Part shown: positions 34,910-43,656 of the stretch, piece by piece | Numbering within the stretch: the first letter of the stretch is position 1 | Layout: each line of letters opens with the position of its first letter | Source of the DNA: Chloroflexota bacterium | GTDB lineage: Bacteria > Chloroflexota > Anaerolineae > Aggregatilineales > Phototrophicaceae | Assembly: GCA_028875185.1 (NCBI GenBank) | Contig: JAPPFH010000094.1 | Coordinates: 46,153 to 110,152 of the forward strand | Reading direction: 5' to 3' | Length of the DNA stretch: 64,000 nt | Program-made: the position numbers and the translations under genes | The notes under the pieces: generated by a model | The model's database searches: none | What the model was told of the DNA's origin: nothing | What the model saw: the letters and a program-made list of their open reading frames with translations, nothing else

Positions 34910-36961
34910 TCACTCGATCACGACAATCGCGTGCAGGTTCAGTTCGGGCAATACGATGCTTACCCGCCCATCGGAAAAGCCGTAAGCGAGCGGTGTATCC
35001 GGCGCCAAGTAAACCCGCTTGACAGCGGCAAGTTCGCTCCTCGAAAGATCGACTTCAATCTCAATATCGCGCAGCCTGGCATCGTCATCACCCCAGGCCG
35101 TATGATCGGCGCTGCCGAGATAGCGGTTGATCAGATGCGCGACCAGGCGCCCATCCTGCTCATTTAACACCGCCTCGACGCCGGCGGGCGCATTCGTCTT
35201 GAGGATCGGTTTCTCGATCAAGCTCCCCGCCAACAGGCCCATCAGCCGCTTGACCCAGGCATTGGGCATGCCCTTGGATCGCAGTGGCGCGGCCACGTAG
35301 CGGCACTCGCCAGCACCGTAACGATTGCGGACGATCCCCGGGAAGCGTTTGTCCTCGTCCGGTCCGGCGTCGCCCCAAAGGATAGTGGTCGCCTCGGACC
35401 GCCCGGATTCCGGTCCATTAAAGTCGCCCAGCACATCGGCGCCATCCTGCAGAGAGACGCGCAATGGCATCTCGTCGATCACGATCGGCAGCGCCGTCAC
35501 CGCTGTTCGAAGCGCTTTATCGGTCAGCCGGAGATATACGAATTCGCAGCCGGCGTCGTTTTCATATTGGACGCCAAAGATATCGGCCAATCCGAAATCC
35601 GCGCGCCGCCCGCCCTCCTCGTCCCAGAGCGAGCTGCAGCCGGAAGCCAGCAATTTGCCTCCACTGCGCACATAGTTTCGCAAAAGCGCCAATTCGCCGT
35701 CGCTCAGCGCTGCCTGGTCGGGCAGGATGAGCAGTTGATAACGGGGCAGGTCACAATCGAACTGGATGATGTCGAACTGCAGGTGCATGTCGATCAGCGC
35801 GTCATGGAAGGCTTCGGCGCCATCCTGCATGACACCCCACAGACGCGACGCCTGGCGCGGCTTAGGCGCGAATACCAGCCCGATATCACTGAAGCCGCTC
35901 GGCTCGCGCAGCCAGGGTTCCAGCTCGCGCGTCGGTCCGAATACTTCGGCGAAACCAGCAAATTGCGCGGCGTCAGTTTCGCCATCGGGATAAGGCGCCT
36001 GCCCGAAGACCATGCTGCCGCCGTGCGCCAAGGCAATGGCGTTCTCCAACTGGAGGAACTTCAGTGGCTTCTGGTCGAATCCATTCCAGCCGCCGCCCAG
36101 TTCCATACGCGGCAGTGCGCCGGCCGTCAGAATCTCGAAGGGCTTGGCGCGGGTTTTCGCCCAGCGCGCGTTGAAGCTCTGGCGCACATATTCCGGCGCA
36201 TGCCCCTCGATTGAGATGAGATCGGCCGAATCGATAGGATCGCCCGGCGCGCCGGCCGCGTTGTAGGTGATGACGGCATCCGGCAAGTGAGACCGAATGA
36301 CAGCGTAACACTGATTCAGGAAAGCATCCACTTTCGCCGTCATAAATTCGAAGATCTTATCGGCTTCCTCCGGCGTCGGCTGAATCGGCAGTTGCTCGCC
36401 CATTGCGGCTTCGTAAGCCTTCTGTGCGTAGAGCGAATAATCGGGGATGGGATGCGGCGCGATCATCCAGAGATCCTGCTGTACATCACGGGCGAGCGGG
36501 ATGATATCCAGCCAGAAGCCATCGACCTCGTAATTCGCCGCCAGCTCGCCCAACTGCCGCAGCGCGAAGTCGGTGTAGGGCGAGCAGACCGAAGCCATGT
36601 AAAAGGGCCTCAGCTTGTAGGGATCGCCCAGATAATTGACCATGCGCCATTCGGGATGCACACCCAGCGCGTAGTTGTCGAAGCAGACGCTGAAGTAGGC
36701 AATGAGCCGGATGTTCCGCTTCTTGAGCTCGGGTTGCAGCTCGCCCAGGATATTCCGCGGGTGCGGCAAACCAAGCGAGCAGGGATAATAACAGGTTCCG
36801 TGATGATCTTTGCAGTAAAGCTCAAGGCAATCAACAGCGGACCGCTCCAGGTTATCGGCGTACGCTGCCGCGTCAAAGCGCTCGCCCCGCGCCTTGGCCC
36901 ATTGCGGCGAGACATAGAGCTTGTGCAGCTTGCGGAAGCTCTGTGCAAACCAGTGGCTCAT
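34910..36961 (-). CDS. Putative glycoside hydrolase (GHL6/GH151-like, with beta-galactosidase trimerisation-type domain)
   Basis: 683 aa. The N-terminal TIM barrel starts SHWFAQSFRKLHKLYVSP and shows DCLELYCKDHHGTCYYPC, IRLIAYFSVCFDNYALG and NYEVDGFWLDIIPL (barrel Asp). This is the pattern of hypothetical glycosyl hydrolase 6 proteins and GH151 alpha-L-fucosidases. A Rossmann-like middle domain (YQLLILPDQAALSDGELALL, GGKLLASGCSS) resembles the trimerisation domain of GH42-type enzymes. No signal peptide. It is the last gene of a minus-strand operon with an importer, so it acts on imported sugar. Fucosidase activity is inferred from fold and locus, not shown. It contains many Cys in the barrel. 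Confidence 0.72.
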   Translation of the reverse strand: MSHWFAQSFRKLHKLYVSPQWAKARGERFDAAAYADNLERSAVDCLELYCKDHHGTCYYPCSLGLPHPRNILGELQPELKKRNIRLIAYFSVCFDNYALGVHPEWRMVNYLGDPYKLRPFYMASVCSPYTDFALRQLGELAANYEVDGFWLDIIPLARDVQQDLWMIAPHPIPDYSLYAQKAYEAAMGEQLPIQPTPEEADKIFEFMTAKVDAFLNQCYAVIRSHLPDAVITYNAAGAPGDPIDSADLISIEGHAPEYVRQSFNARWAKTRAKPFEILTAGALPRMELGGGWNGFDQKPLKFLQLENAIALAHGGSMVFGQAPYPDGETDAAQFAGFAEVFGPTRELEPWLREPSGFSDIGLVFAPKPRQASRLWGVMQDGAEAFHDALIDMHLQFDIIQFDCDLPRYQLLILPDQAALSDGELALLRNYVRSGGKLLASGCSSLWDEEGGRRADFGLADIFGVQYENDAGCEFVYLRLTDKALRTAVTALPIVIDEMPLRVSLQDGADVLGDFNGPESGRSEATTILWGDAGPDEDKRFPGIVRNRYGAGECRYVAAPLRSKGMPNAWVKRLMGLLAGSLIEKPILKTNAPAGVEAVLNEQDGRLVAHLINRYLGSADHTAWGDDDARLRDIEIEVDLSRSELAAVKRVYLAPDTPLAYGFSDGRVSIVLPELNLHAIVVIE

Positions 36962-36990
36962 GAGTTTGTAGTCTCCCTAATGACTGTCGA

Positions 36991-37863
36991 TTACCGCAGC
37001 GCTCCGGCGGTCATGCCTTTGCGAATCTGCTGCTGGAACAAGAAGTAGAAGACGAAGAGCGGCAGCGCCGTCAGGCTCATGATGGCGAACTGCTGACCGA
37101 GTACGCTCTCGGACGTCATGGAAGCGGGGCGATAACCGGCCACTGCCAGCGGCAAGGTGCGTACGCCCTGCTGATCCAGCAGCACCAGCGCGAATAAAAG
37201 CTCGCTCCAGATCCAACTGATATTGATGATGGCCATGCTGGCGATGGCGCCGCGGGACACTGGCGCGACCACGCGAATGAAGGCGCCGAAGCGCGAGCAG
37301 CCATCGAGCAGAGCCGATTCCTCCAGTTCACGCGGGAAGCTCAAGAAATAAGCGCGCATCAGAATTATGGTGAAGGGCAGCCCCAGCGTGGCGTAGACCA
37401 GCATCATGCCGATGTGGCTGTTTCGCAAGCCGAGATCGCCCATGAAGAAATACATCGGGATGATCAAGACATGTACCGGCACCGCCAGCGTGAGCAGGAA
37501 GCCCTGCTGCGTCGCCGCATTGCCGGGGAAGCGCCCACGCGCCAGCGAATATCCAGCCAGCCCGGCGACAAATAACAAGATCGCCAGGCTGCCAAGCGTG
37601 ATAATTGAACTGTTCAAAAAGAAGGTCGAAAACGGCTGAGCGACGCGATCGCCCTGCCAGACGAGGATGTAGTTTTCCAGCTTCAATGGATCTGGCAAGG
37701 CGAAGGGCGCGTTGAGGATCTGTTTGTCAGTCTTGACTGATGTCATAAACATATAGAGGATCGGATAAAGCTGTACAATCGCCCAGAATATCAGCAGGAC
37801 TGCTACCAATATCCCCGGGGCGCGCCGCAGGATGGAAGCGATCGTTTTCCGCTCAGGAATCAT
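36991..37863 (-). CDS. Carbohydrate ABC transporter permease (MalG type)
   Basis: 290 aa with six membrane segments; the first is ILVAVLLIFWAIVQLYPILY. VKTDKQILNAPFALPDPLKL is the usual first periplasmic loop. The docking loop reads LEESALLDGCSRFGAFIRVV, then APVSRG. It ends QIRKGMTAGALR. It lies 15 bases after its MalF partner and 29 before the GHL6-type hydrolase. No ATPase gene in this operon. Confidence 0.92.
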   Translation of the reverse strand: MIPERKTIASILRRAPGILVAVLLIFWAIVQLYPILYMFMTSVKTDKQILNAPFALPDPLKLENYILVWQGDRVAQPFSTFFLNSSIITLGSLAILLFVAGLAGYSLARGRFPGNAATQQGFLLTLAVPVHVLIIPMYFFMGDLGLRNSHIGMMLVYATLGLPFTIILMRAYFLSFPRELEESALLDGCSRFGAFIRVVAPVSRGAIASMAIINISWIWSELLFALVLLDQQGVRTLPLAVAGYRPASMTSESVLGQQFAIMSLTALPLFVFYFLFQQQIRKGMTAGALR

Positions 37864-37878
37864 CAGCTGGCGCCCGAT

Positions 37879-38754
37879 CTAAAACTCAACTGCTTCTACG
37901 CGCATTAAGCGCTGATACACGTAGGTCACGGTGAAAATCACCGCGAACATCACCACCGCTACCGCCGAGGCGTATCCGTATTCCTGCTTGCGGAAAGCCT
38001 CCTTGTAGAGAAAGGTGCCGAGCACGGATGTGCTCTCGGCGGGGCCGCCCAGGGTCATCACCCATACCAGGTCAAAGACTTTTAGCGAGAAGATGAATTG
38101 CAGCACGCTGATCGATATGAGGACTGGACGGATCAGCGGCAGCGTCAGGTAGCGGATGCGCTGCGCTTCGTTGATGCCATCCAACGAGGCCGCTTCGTGC
38201 AAGTCTTCCGGGATGCTCTCGATCCCGGCCAGAAGTATGATCATCGGGAAGCCGGAGAATTGCCAGACAGCCACCGCAATGACCGAGCCCAGCGCGGTTT
38301 CGCGGCTGGCGATCCAGGTACCCTCCAGATGCGCCAGACCGATACTGCGCAGCATGACATTTAACATGCCGAAGTTCTGCTCGTACATGCGCACCCACAG
38401 GGCGGCCGTCACCGCCATCGGCAGCATCACCGGCAGATAGAAGATGAAGCGATAGAGCGCGGCGCCCCGAACGCGGCGCGAAATCGCCATCGCCAGCAGA
38501 AGCCCGATGCCGACCGTGCCGACCGTGGAGAAGACGGCGAATATCAGCGTATGGCGGAGCGCGCCCCAGAAGAAACGATCATCGAAGAGGTCTTCAAAGT
38601 TCTCCAGCGCCACGTATTCGCGCGGCCGCAACCCGTTCCACTCGAAGAAAGCCAGCTCCAAGGACTGGATGAGCGGCAGCGCCATGAACATCAAGAGCAT
38701 GATCACCGCCGGCGCGAGGAAGAGATACCAGATCAGATTGCGGCGGAAATCCAT
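37879..38754 (-). CDS. Sugar ABC transporter permease (MalF type)
   Basis: 291 aa from ATG 38754; a TTG at 38772 would add six residues and neither has a clear ribosome site. Membrane segments begin LIWYLFLAPAVIMLLMFMAL. The docking loop reads LHEAASLDGINEAQRIRYLT, then LPLIRP. VMTLGGPAESTSVLGTFLY is the standard MalF periplasmic motif. The 240 bases upstream hold several palindromic repeats separating it from the binding protein. Confidence 0.9.
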   Translation of the reverse strand: MDFRRNLIWYLFLAPAVIMLLMFMALPLIQSLELAFFEWNGLRPREYVALENFEDLFDDRFFWGALRHTLIFAVFSTVGTVGIGLLLAMAISRRVRGAALYRFIFYLPVMLPMAVTAALWVRMYEQNFGMLNVMLRSIGLAHLEGTWIASRETALGSVIAVAVWQFSGFPMIILLAGIESIPEDLHEAASLDGINEAQRIRYLTLPLIRPVLISISVLQFIFSLKVFDLVWVMTLGGPAESTSVLGTFLYKEAFRKQEYGYASAVAVVMFAVIFTVTYVYQRLMRVEAVEF

Positions 38755-38788
38755 GAGACTGCGGAGCCCCAATGCTTACGCAAAACTG

Positions 38789-38970
38789 TAGGGGCGTTTC
38801 GCTGAAACGCCCGCAGACGGAGAGCAAGAGACGGGCGTCTCGCGAGACGCCCCTACACGTTTCTTCAAGCGTGGATAATCCATAAGGCGGGCGACATGAT
38901 AGTGCGCGAAGGTCTCGTAGACACTGACCTTCGAAGCTGACCGCCGACACTGCACTTCTGTCGCCCCTAC
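38789..38970. repeat. Three short palindromic repeats
   Basis: Units: TAGGGGCGTTTCGCTGAAAC + GCCC (38789-38812); GGGCGTCTCGCGAGACGCCC + CTAC (38833-38856); and a longer GGGCGACATGAT...GTCGCCCCTAC (38889-38970). The first two are near-perfect hairpins. Located between binding-protein and permease genes, as at 15449-15559. Confidence 0.75.
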
Positions 38971-38997
38971 GGCTTCGCTTATATCCAGCAGCGAAGT

Positions 38998-40320
38998 CTA
39001 ACCCTCGCGCGCTTCTTCGGTCGCTTCCTGCACCATTTCAGCCGCTTCTTCCGGCGTGATCACATCGTTCAGCAGCAGATCGCAGGCTTGTTTGAGCGCG
39101 GAAAGCACATCCGGCGGCACATTCGCTTCATAGAGCGAGGGCGCGCCCATAGAGCCGACATCGGCAACCTGCTGCGCCGATTCCGGCGTCAGAATTTCGG
39201 CGACCGCTTCTTCCGGGATATCGGAGCGCCCGGGCGTGATGCGCGAGGCGCGCGCGTAGGTCTCGACGCCGGCCGCCGACCCGAGGTAAGTAACAACCTT
39301 GAGCGCCGCTTCCTGATTATCGCGATTGAAGACGATGAAGCAGTTGGGAATCCAACTGCCGACCGGTCCGTAGGGTTCGATCATGTCGTCATCGTACCAG
39401 GGATAGTAGAAGTAGCCCCAGTCGAAATCGACCTCGTCGCTCAAGCTGCCGGAAGCCCAGGAGCCCATCTGCCACATGGCTGCGCTGCCGCCGGTAAACA
39501 GACCTTGTCCCTGACCGTATTCTGTATGCCCGGCGAAGCCATCAGCCAGCAATCCTCGGTCGACCATTTCCTTCATCGTCTCAAAGATGCGGACGCCGTG
39601 CGGATCGGTCCACTTATACTCGTTCGCCCAATCCGGCGAGCCGGGATTGGCGTTGAGCATGAAAGCGCGGTATTCGTCTTCAGTCCAGGAGCGCATCATC
39701 AGCGCATCCGGCAAATGGTTGACCAAACCCCAATCGTATAGGTTGACCATCGGCTGATAGCCACCGGCGCGAACCTTGTCCGCGACCTCGTAGAGCTCCT
39801 CCCAGGTTGTCGGCACTTCGGCGCCAACCTCGGCGAAGATGTCTTTGTTGTAGTAAATGTAGGGCGTCCAAACCACATCGATATTGACGCCGTAGATGCT
39901 GCCGTTCGGCTCGGTGTAAAAGTCAAGCGTGCCCTGTGGAAAGGCGTCGTACCAGCCTTCAGCCTCGTATAGATCATCCAGCGGCGCCAGCAAGTCGGCT
40001 TCGATCATGTCCTTGTACTGGAATGAACGCGAGCACCACCACCAGGACAGATCGGGCCCCATCGCGTCGGCGAACATCGTGGTCGGCGCGGTCGCCTGCC
40101 AATTGACCTCGTCCGCCTGTATTTCCAGCTCCACCTGGATGTCCGGATTGTTCTCGTTCCAGACCGAAATAGCCGCTTGCAAGCCTTCGGCGACCGGCCC
40201 CGCGAGGCCCGTCATGCGCAGAGTCACGTTATCCTGGGCGCTGACGCCGAGGCTGCCCGCCATCAAAATTAACAAAACCGTCAGCAGCAGCAAGATGAAC
40301 ATTGAACCGTGCTTTTTCAT
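38998..40320 (-). CDS. Extracellular solute-binding protein family 1 (sugar ABC transporter)
   Basis: 440 aa. Start at 40320 fits GAGGAG seven bases upstream and a proper signal peptide (MKKHGSMFILLLLTVLLILM, cleavage after GVSA). The longer frame to 40431 would place 37 residues before the signal and is rejected. Mature features: LAGPVAEGLQAAISVWNENN, MFADAMGPDLSWWWCS, WEELYEVADKVRAGG. No lipobox. The C-terminal tail is acidic (TPEEAAEMVQEATEEAREG). First gene of the importer/GHL6 operon. Confidence 0.91.
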   Translation of the reverse strand: MKKHGSMFILLLLTVLLILMAGSLGVSAQDNVTLRMTGLAGPVAEGLQAAISVWNENNPDIQVELEIQADEVNWQATAPTTMFADAMGPDLSWWWCSRSFQYKDMIEADLLAPLDDLYEAEGWYDAFPQGTLDFYTEPNGSIYGVNIDVVWTPYIYYNKDIFAEVGAEVPTTWEELYEVADKVRAGGYQPMVNLYDWGLVNHLPDALMMRSWTEDEYRAFMLNANPGSPDWANEYKWTDPHGVRIFETMKEMVDRGLLADGFAGHTEYGQGQGLFTGGSAAMWQMGSWASGSLSDEVDFDWGYFYYPWYDDDMIEPYGPVGSWIPNCFIVFNRDNQEAALKVVTYLGSAAGVETYARASRITPGRSDIPEEAVAEILTPESAQQVADVGSMGAPSLYEANVPPDVLSALKQACDLLLNDVITPEEAAEMVQEATEEAREG

Positions 40321-40441
40321 TTCTTCACTCCTCAGAATACGTTCCCAATTCAATCCATTACTTGCATGAGCCATGTGGCTCGCCTTTACCAGCTTTTCTG
40401 ATGCCACCTCTCTTTCCGCCTTGACCTGCAAACATGCGCGA

Positions 40442-41239
40442 TCAATACCCCAATGTTACCCCGCCGTCCACTTCAACGGCAACTCCGGTGACAAACGATG
40501 CCAGGTCGGAGGCCAGGAAGAGCGCCGCCTTTCCTATTTCTTCAGCCTTGGCGATTCTGCCGAGCGGGTGGATCGAATCAACATAGGCGCGCGCCTCGGC
40601 CTCCTCCGGCTGAAGGGCGAACCAGGCATTGACCAGCGACGTCTCGACCCAGCCTGGGCAGATGCAATTGACGCGAATGCCATAAGGCGCCAGATCCAGC
40701 GCCAGGTTCTTCGTCAGCGCGATGATGCCGCCTTTCGACGCCGAATACGCGCCCGACCTGCCCTGCCCAACCAAGCCCACCATCGAGCCCATATTGACGA
40801 TGCAGCCGCGCGCCGACTTTAGGTGAGGCAGCGCCGCCTTGCTGGTCAAAAAGACGCTCTTCAAGTTGGTATCGACAATCCGATTCCAGTCTGCCTCATC
40901 GCCCTCTTCAATGCCCTTGCCATCGTGTGTGCCGGCGTTGTTGACCAGAATGTCGATTTTACCGAAGGCGCGAACGATATCGGCTATAGTCGTCTCCACG
41001 GCTGAAGCCTGGCTTACATCAGCGATGTAGGATTTCGCCTCGACGCCGCCCGCCTGCAGCCGCTCTACAGCGGACTCGGCCGCCGCTTCGTCAATATCCC
41101 ATACCGCGATCGCCGCGCCAGCCGCGCCCAACACGCGCGCGCAACCCAAGCCGATGCCGGCGCCCGCGCCAGTGATGACCGCGACCTGGCCCGCCAAGAT
41201 ATTTCCGACAGTCCGAGACGATCTGTTTGACTCCATCAT
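40442..41239 (-). CDS. Short-chain dehydrogenase/reductase
   Basis: 265 aa from ATG 41239 (a second ATG follows at 41236). The frame is open to 41350, but the extra 37 residues do not look like SDR sequence. Classical motifs: TGAGAGIG, ILVNNAG, NMGSMVG catalytic Ser and YSASK. CICPGWVETSLV and VTGVAVEVDGGV complete it. It points the same way as the importer downstream and diverges from the SDR at 41568. Substrate is probably a sugar or sugar acid, such as L-fucose or 2-keto-3-deoxy-fuconate. Confidence 0.87.
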   Translation of the reverse strand: MMESNRSSRTVGNILAGQVAVITGAGAGIGLGCARVLGAAGAAIAVWDIDEAAAESAVERLQAGGVEAKSYIADVSQASAVETTIADIVRAFGKIDILVNNAGTHDGKGIEEGDEADWNRIVDTNLKSVFLTSKAALPHLKSARGCIVNMGSMVGLVGQGRSGAYSASKGGIIALTKNLALDLAPYGIRVNCICPGWVETSLVNAWFALQPEEAEARAYVDSIHPLGRIAKAEEIGKAALFLASDLASFVTGVAVEVDGGVTLGY

Positions 41240-41567
41240 TCGCGCAAAACCGCTCGCAGATTCCACCTCGGCAGATTCTAATTCGAATTGCCGAATTGTC
41301 AAAAAAGCTGTGCGGCGCGCGTGCGCGATTAGCGGGGCGAATAATTCCATTTCTTAGCCCAGCCCCGGCTCCTCCCTAATGCTTTAGCGAGGGGAGCGCA
41401 AGTATCGAGACCATTGATCATGGCTGGCGCTGCGTATCCACCATTGCCGCCTTTCTCAGAGCGCCCTCTTTTTGACATTCAGCATCGTCGTGTGTATTCT
41501 CCTGTCATTATCGTAGAGACGCTGTGCGGACATTCGCGCAGACGGTCCCGGGTGAGGCAACCGCGCG

Positions 41568-42371
41568 ATGAGCAAGCGTTTCAGCCTGGAAGGAAAAGCA
41601 GCGGTCGTAACTGGCGCGGCATCGGGCTTGTCGCAGGCGATTGCCATAGCCTTCGCCGGCGCGGGCGCCGATATCGCTATCGCCGATATCAACCACGACG
41701 GCTTGCATGAGACCGCCAAGAGCATACGCGCGCTCGGTCAAAAAGCTGAAGTCTGCCCTTGCGATATAGCCGATGCGACCGCTGTTGAAGCGCTTTTCCG
41801 GCGCGTCGATGAGGTCTACGGACGCGTCGATATCCTGCTCAACGGACCCTTCGCCTTCAATCGAGAGAAACCAGAAAAGCTGACGCTCTCTGACTGGAAC
41901 GACGCCATCGCTGTCTGCCTTACCGGCTTCTTCACTTGCGCCCAGGCTGCCGGCCAGCGGATGATTGAGCGTGGCGCGGGCGGCAGCATCATCAGCATCG
42001 GCTCGATCGCCGGCGCTTCCGCCCTCGGCCGCGGCAACTTCGTATACAGCGTGGCGAAAGCGGGCGTGCACCAGATGACGCGCGAGTTGGCTGTCGAGTG
42101 GGCGCGGCACGGCATCCGCGTTAATGCGCTGCTGCCGGCGCAGATGAGCACGCCCTCAGTGCGGCGCTGGCTGGAAGACCCGGCCACCGACACTGGGCTG
42201 GTGGCGCATTTGCTCAAGGGCATTCCCATGAATCGATTTGGCGAGCCAGATGACATAGTCGGACCAGCCATCTTCCTCGCTTCAGATGCGGCCGCCTTCG
42301 TCACCGGGACTTTGCTGCCGGTCGATGGCGGCAACCTGGCGCTGAACGCTGGCGGGAGCCACCGATGGTGA
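41568..42371 (+). CDS. Short-chain dehydrogenase/reductase with atypical cofactor motifs
   Basis: 267 aa. The catalytic Ser (ISIGSIAG), Tyr and Lys (YSVAK) are in place, and VTGTLLPVDGGNLAL closes the protein. Two signature spots deviate: TGAASGLS in place of TGxxxGIG, and ILLNGPF in place of NNAG. Both changes are found in some active SDRs, so activity is likely but cofactor contacts may differ. It is the first gene of a plus-strand operon with a D-2-hydroxyacid dehydrogenase. Confidence 0.86.
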   Translation: MSKRFSLEGKAAVVTGAASGLSQAIAIAFAGAGADIAIADINHDGLHETAKSIRALGQKAEVCPCDIADATAVEALFRRVDEVYGRVDILLNGPFAFNREKPEKLTLSDWNDAIAVCLTGFFTCAQAAGQRMIERGAGGSIISIGSIAGASALGRGNFVYSVAKAGVHQMTRELAVEWARHGIRVNALLPAQMSTPSVRRWLEDPATDTGLVAHLLKGIPMNRFGEPDDIVGPAIFLASDAAAFVTGTLLPVDGGNLALNAGGSHRW

Positions 42372-42420
42372 GCGCGCCGGCAAAGGCGCCCGAACGCAAT
42401 CTCGTCTGGAGTAATCCGTG

Positions 42421-43386
42421 ATGAAGTCCGTCATCGTCGCGCACGAGTCGTATATCATATCCGAACTTGAACACGACGCCTTCAGCGCGATCGACGCGCG
42501 CGTGACGCAAACGGGCAACCTGGAAACAGCGGAAGCGCTGGAAGCGGCGCGCAAAGCCGATGCCCTGATGGTCACCATTCAGCCGGTCGACGCTGCGCTA
42601 ATCGCCTCGTTATCGAACTGCGATATCATTGCGCGCGTCGGCGCTGGCCTCGACGCCATCGACATCCCGGCCGCCAGCGAACGCGGCATCTGGGTGACCT
42701 CCGTGCCCGATTATTCCATCGACGAAGTATCGACCCATGCCATCGCCCTGCTGCTAAATCACGCGAGGAGGCTGCCAGCGATGTTCGCCTCGGTCAAAGC
42801 GGGCCAATGGTACGACGCGGCGGCGATAGAACCGGCGCCTCGATTGCAGGGACAGGTTCTGGGCTTAATCGGTTACGGACGCATCGGAAGCGCAGTGGCG
42901 GCAAAGGCGCGCGGCCTCGGGCTTCATGCGCTCGTTTACGATCCATTTGTCACGATCGATGAAACGCAAGCTGGCGTGAAACAAGTCGAACTGGATGAGT
43001 TGCTCAAAAGCGCCGACTTCATTTCTCTCCACACGCCCTTAAGCGACTCATCTCGCCACATCATCAATGGCGCCGCCCTGGAAAAGATGAAGCCGAGCGC
43101 CTATCTCATCAATACTGCGCGCGGCGAGCTCGTGGATGAAGCGGCGCTGCTGAATGCCGTGGCAAGCGGGAGCATTGCTGGCGCCGCCCTTGATGTGCTT
43201 TCGGTCGAGCCGCCGCTGCCCGATTTTCCCTTGCTGCGCGACGAACGCATTACGATCACGCCTCACGCCGGCTGGTACTCGGAAGCTTCCAAGCTGGATG
43301 TGCGCGTCAAAGCGATAGATGATGTCGTCCGCGTCTTGACGGGCAAAGCGCCGCGGTCGCCGGTCAACAATCCGACGCGCAGTTAA
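42421..43386 (+). CDS. D-2-hydroxyacid dehydrogenase (SerA/CtBP-like)
   Basis: 321 aa. Substrate domain with IIARVGAGLDAIDIPAA; Rossmann motif VLGLIGYGRIGSA; and the catalytic triad Arg in INTARGELVDE, Glu in LSVEPP and His in ITPHAGWYSE. There is no ACT regulatory domain, so it is not a full-length serine-pathway SerA. Predicted NAD-dependent reduction of a 2-keto acid to a D-hydroxyacid or the reverse. It begins 49 bases after the SDR; ATG 42421 follows GGAG by about ten bases. Confidence 0.88.
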   Translation: MKSVIVAHESYIISELEHDAFSAIDARVTQTGNLETAEALEAARKADALMVTIQPVDAALIASLSNCDIIARVGAGLDAIDIPAASERGIWVTSVPDYSIDEVSTHAIALLLNHARRLPAMFASVKAGQWYDAAAIEPAPRLQGQVLGLIGYGRIGSAVAAKARGLGLHALVYDPFVTIDETQAGVKQVELDELLKSADFISLHTPLSDSSRHIINGAALEKMKPSAYLINTARGELVDEAALLNAVASGSIAGAALDVLSVEPPLPDFPLLRDERITITPHAGWYSEASKLDVRVKAIDDVVRVLTGKAPRSPVNNPTRS

Positions 43387-43429
43387 CCACAGAAAACGAA
43401 GAGGAAGAGTGTCGGTAGGCAATGAACGT

Positions 43430-43640
43430 TTACCACCGAGAACACCGAGATTGTCGAGATCACCGAGAAACACTTTGACGTTGAGAATCCCGCCAATCAA
43501 GCGTGTGGTAGGGGCGAGCCAGTGGCTCGCCCAAAGTTTCGCGCATTCACAAGCGGGTGTCCCATCCGCTCGCCCCATCAACTACCTTCTGTGCTCTCTG
43601 AGGCGGCGGGCAGAGTTTACGCGCCCTCTGTGGCATAAGA
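43430..43640. repeat. Intergenic repeats: CACCGAGA-type and one palindrome
   Basis: ACCACCGAGAACACCGAG (43430s) and the inverted CTTCTGTGCTCTCTGAGG and CCCTCTGTGGCA toward 43635 form a loose inverted pair. In between is the palindrome TAGGGGCGAGCCAGTGGC + TCGCCC (43509-43532). A related CACCGAGTACACCGAG lies near 34829. Confidence 0.5.
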
Positions 43641-43656
43641 ATTAAGGAGAACGCGC

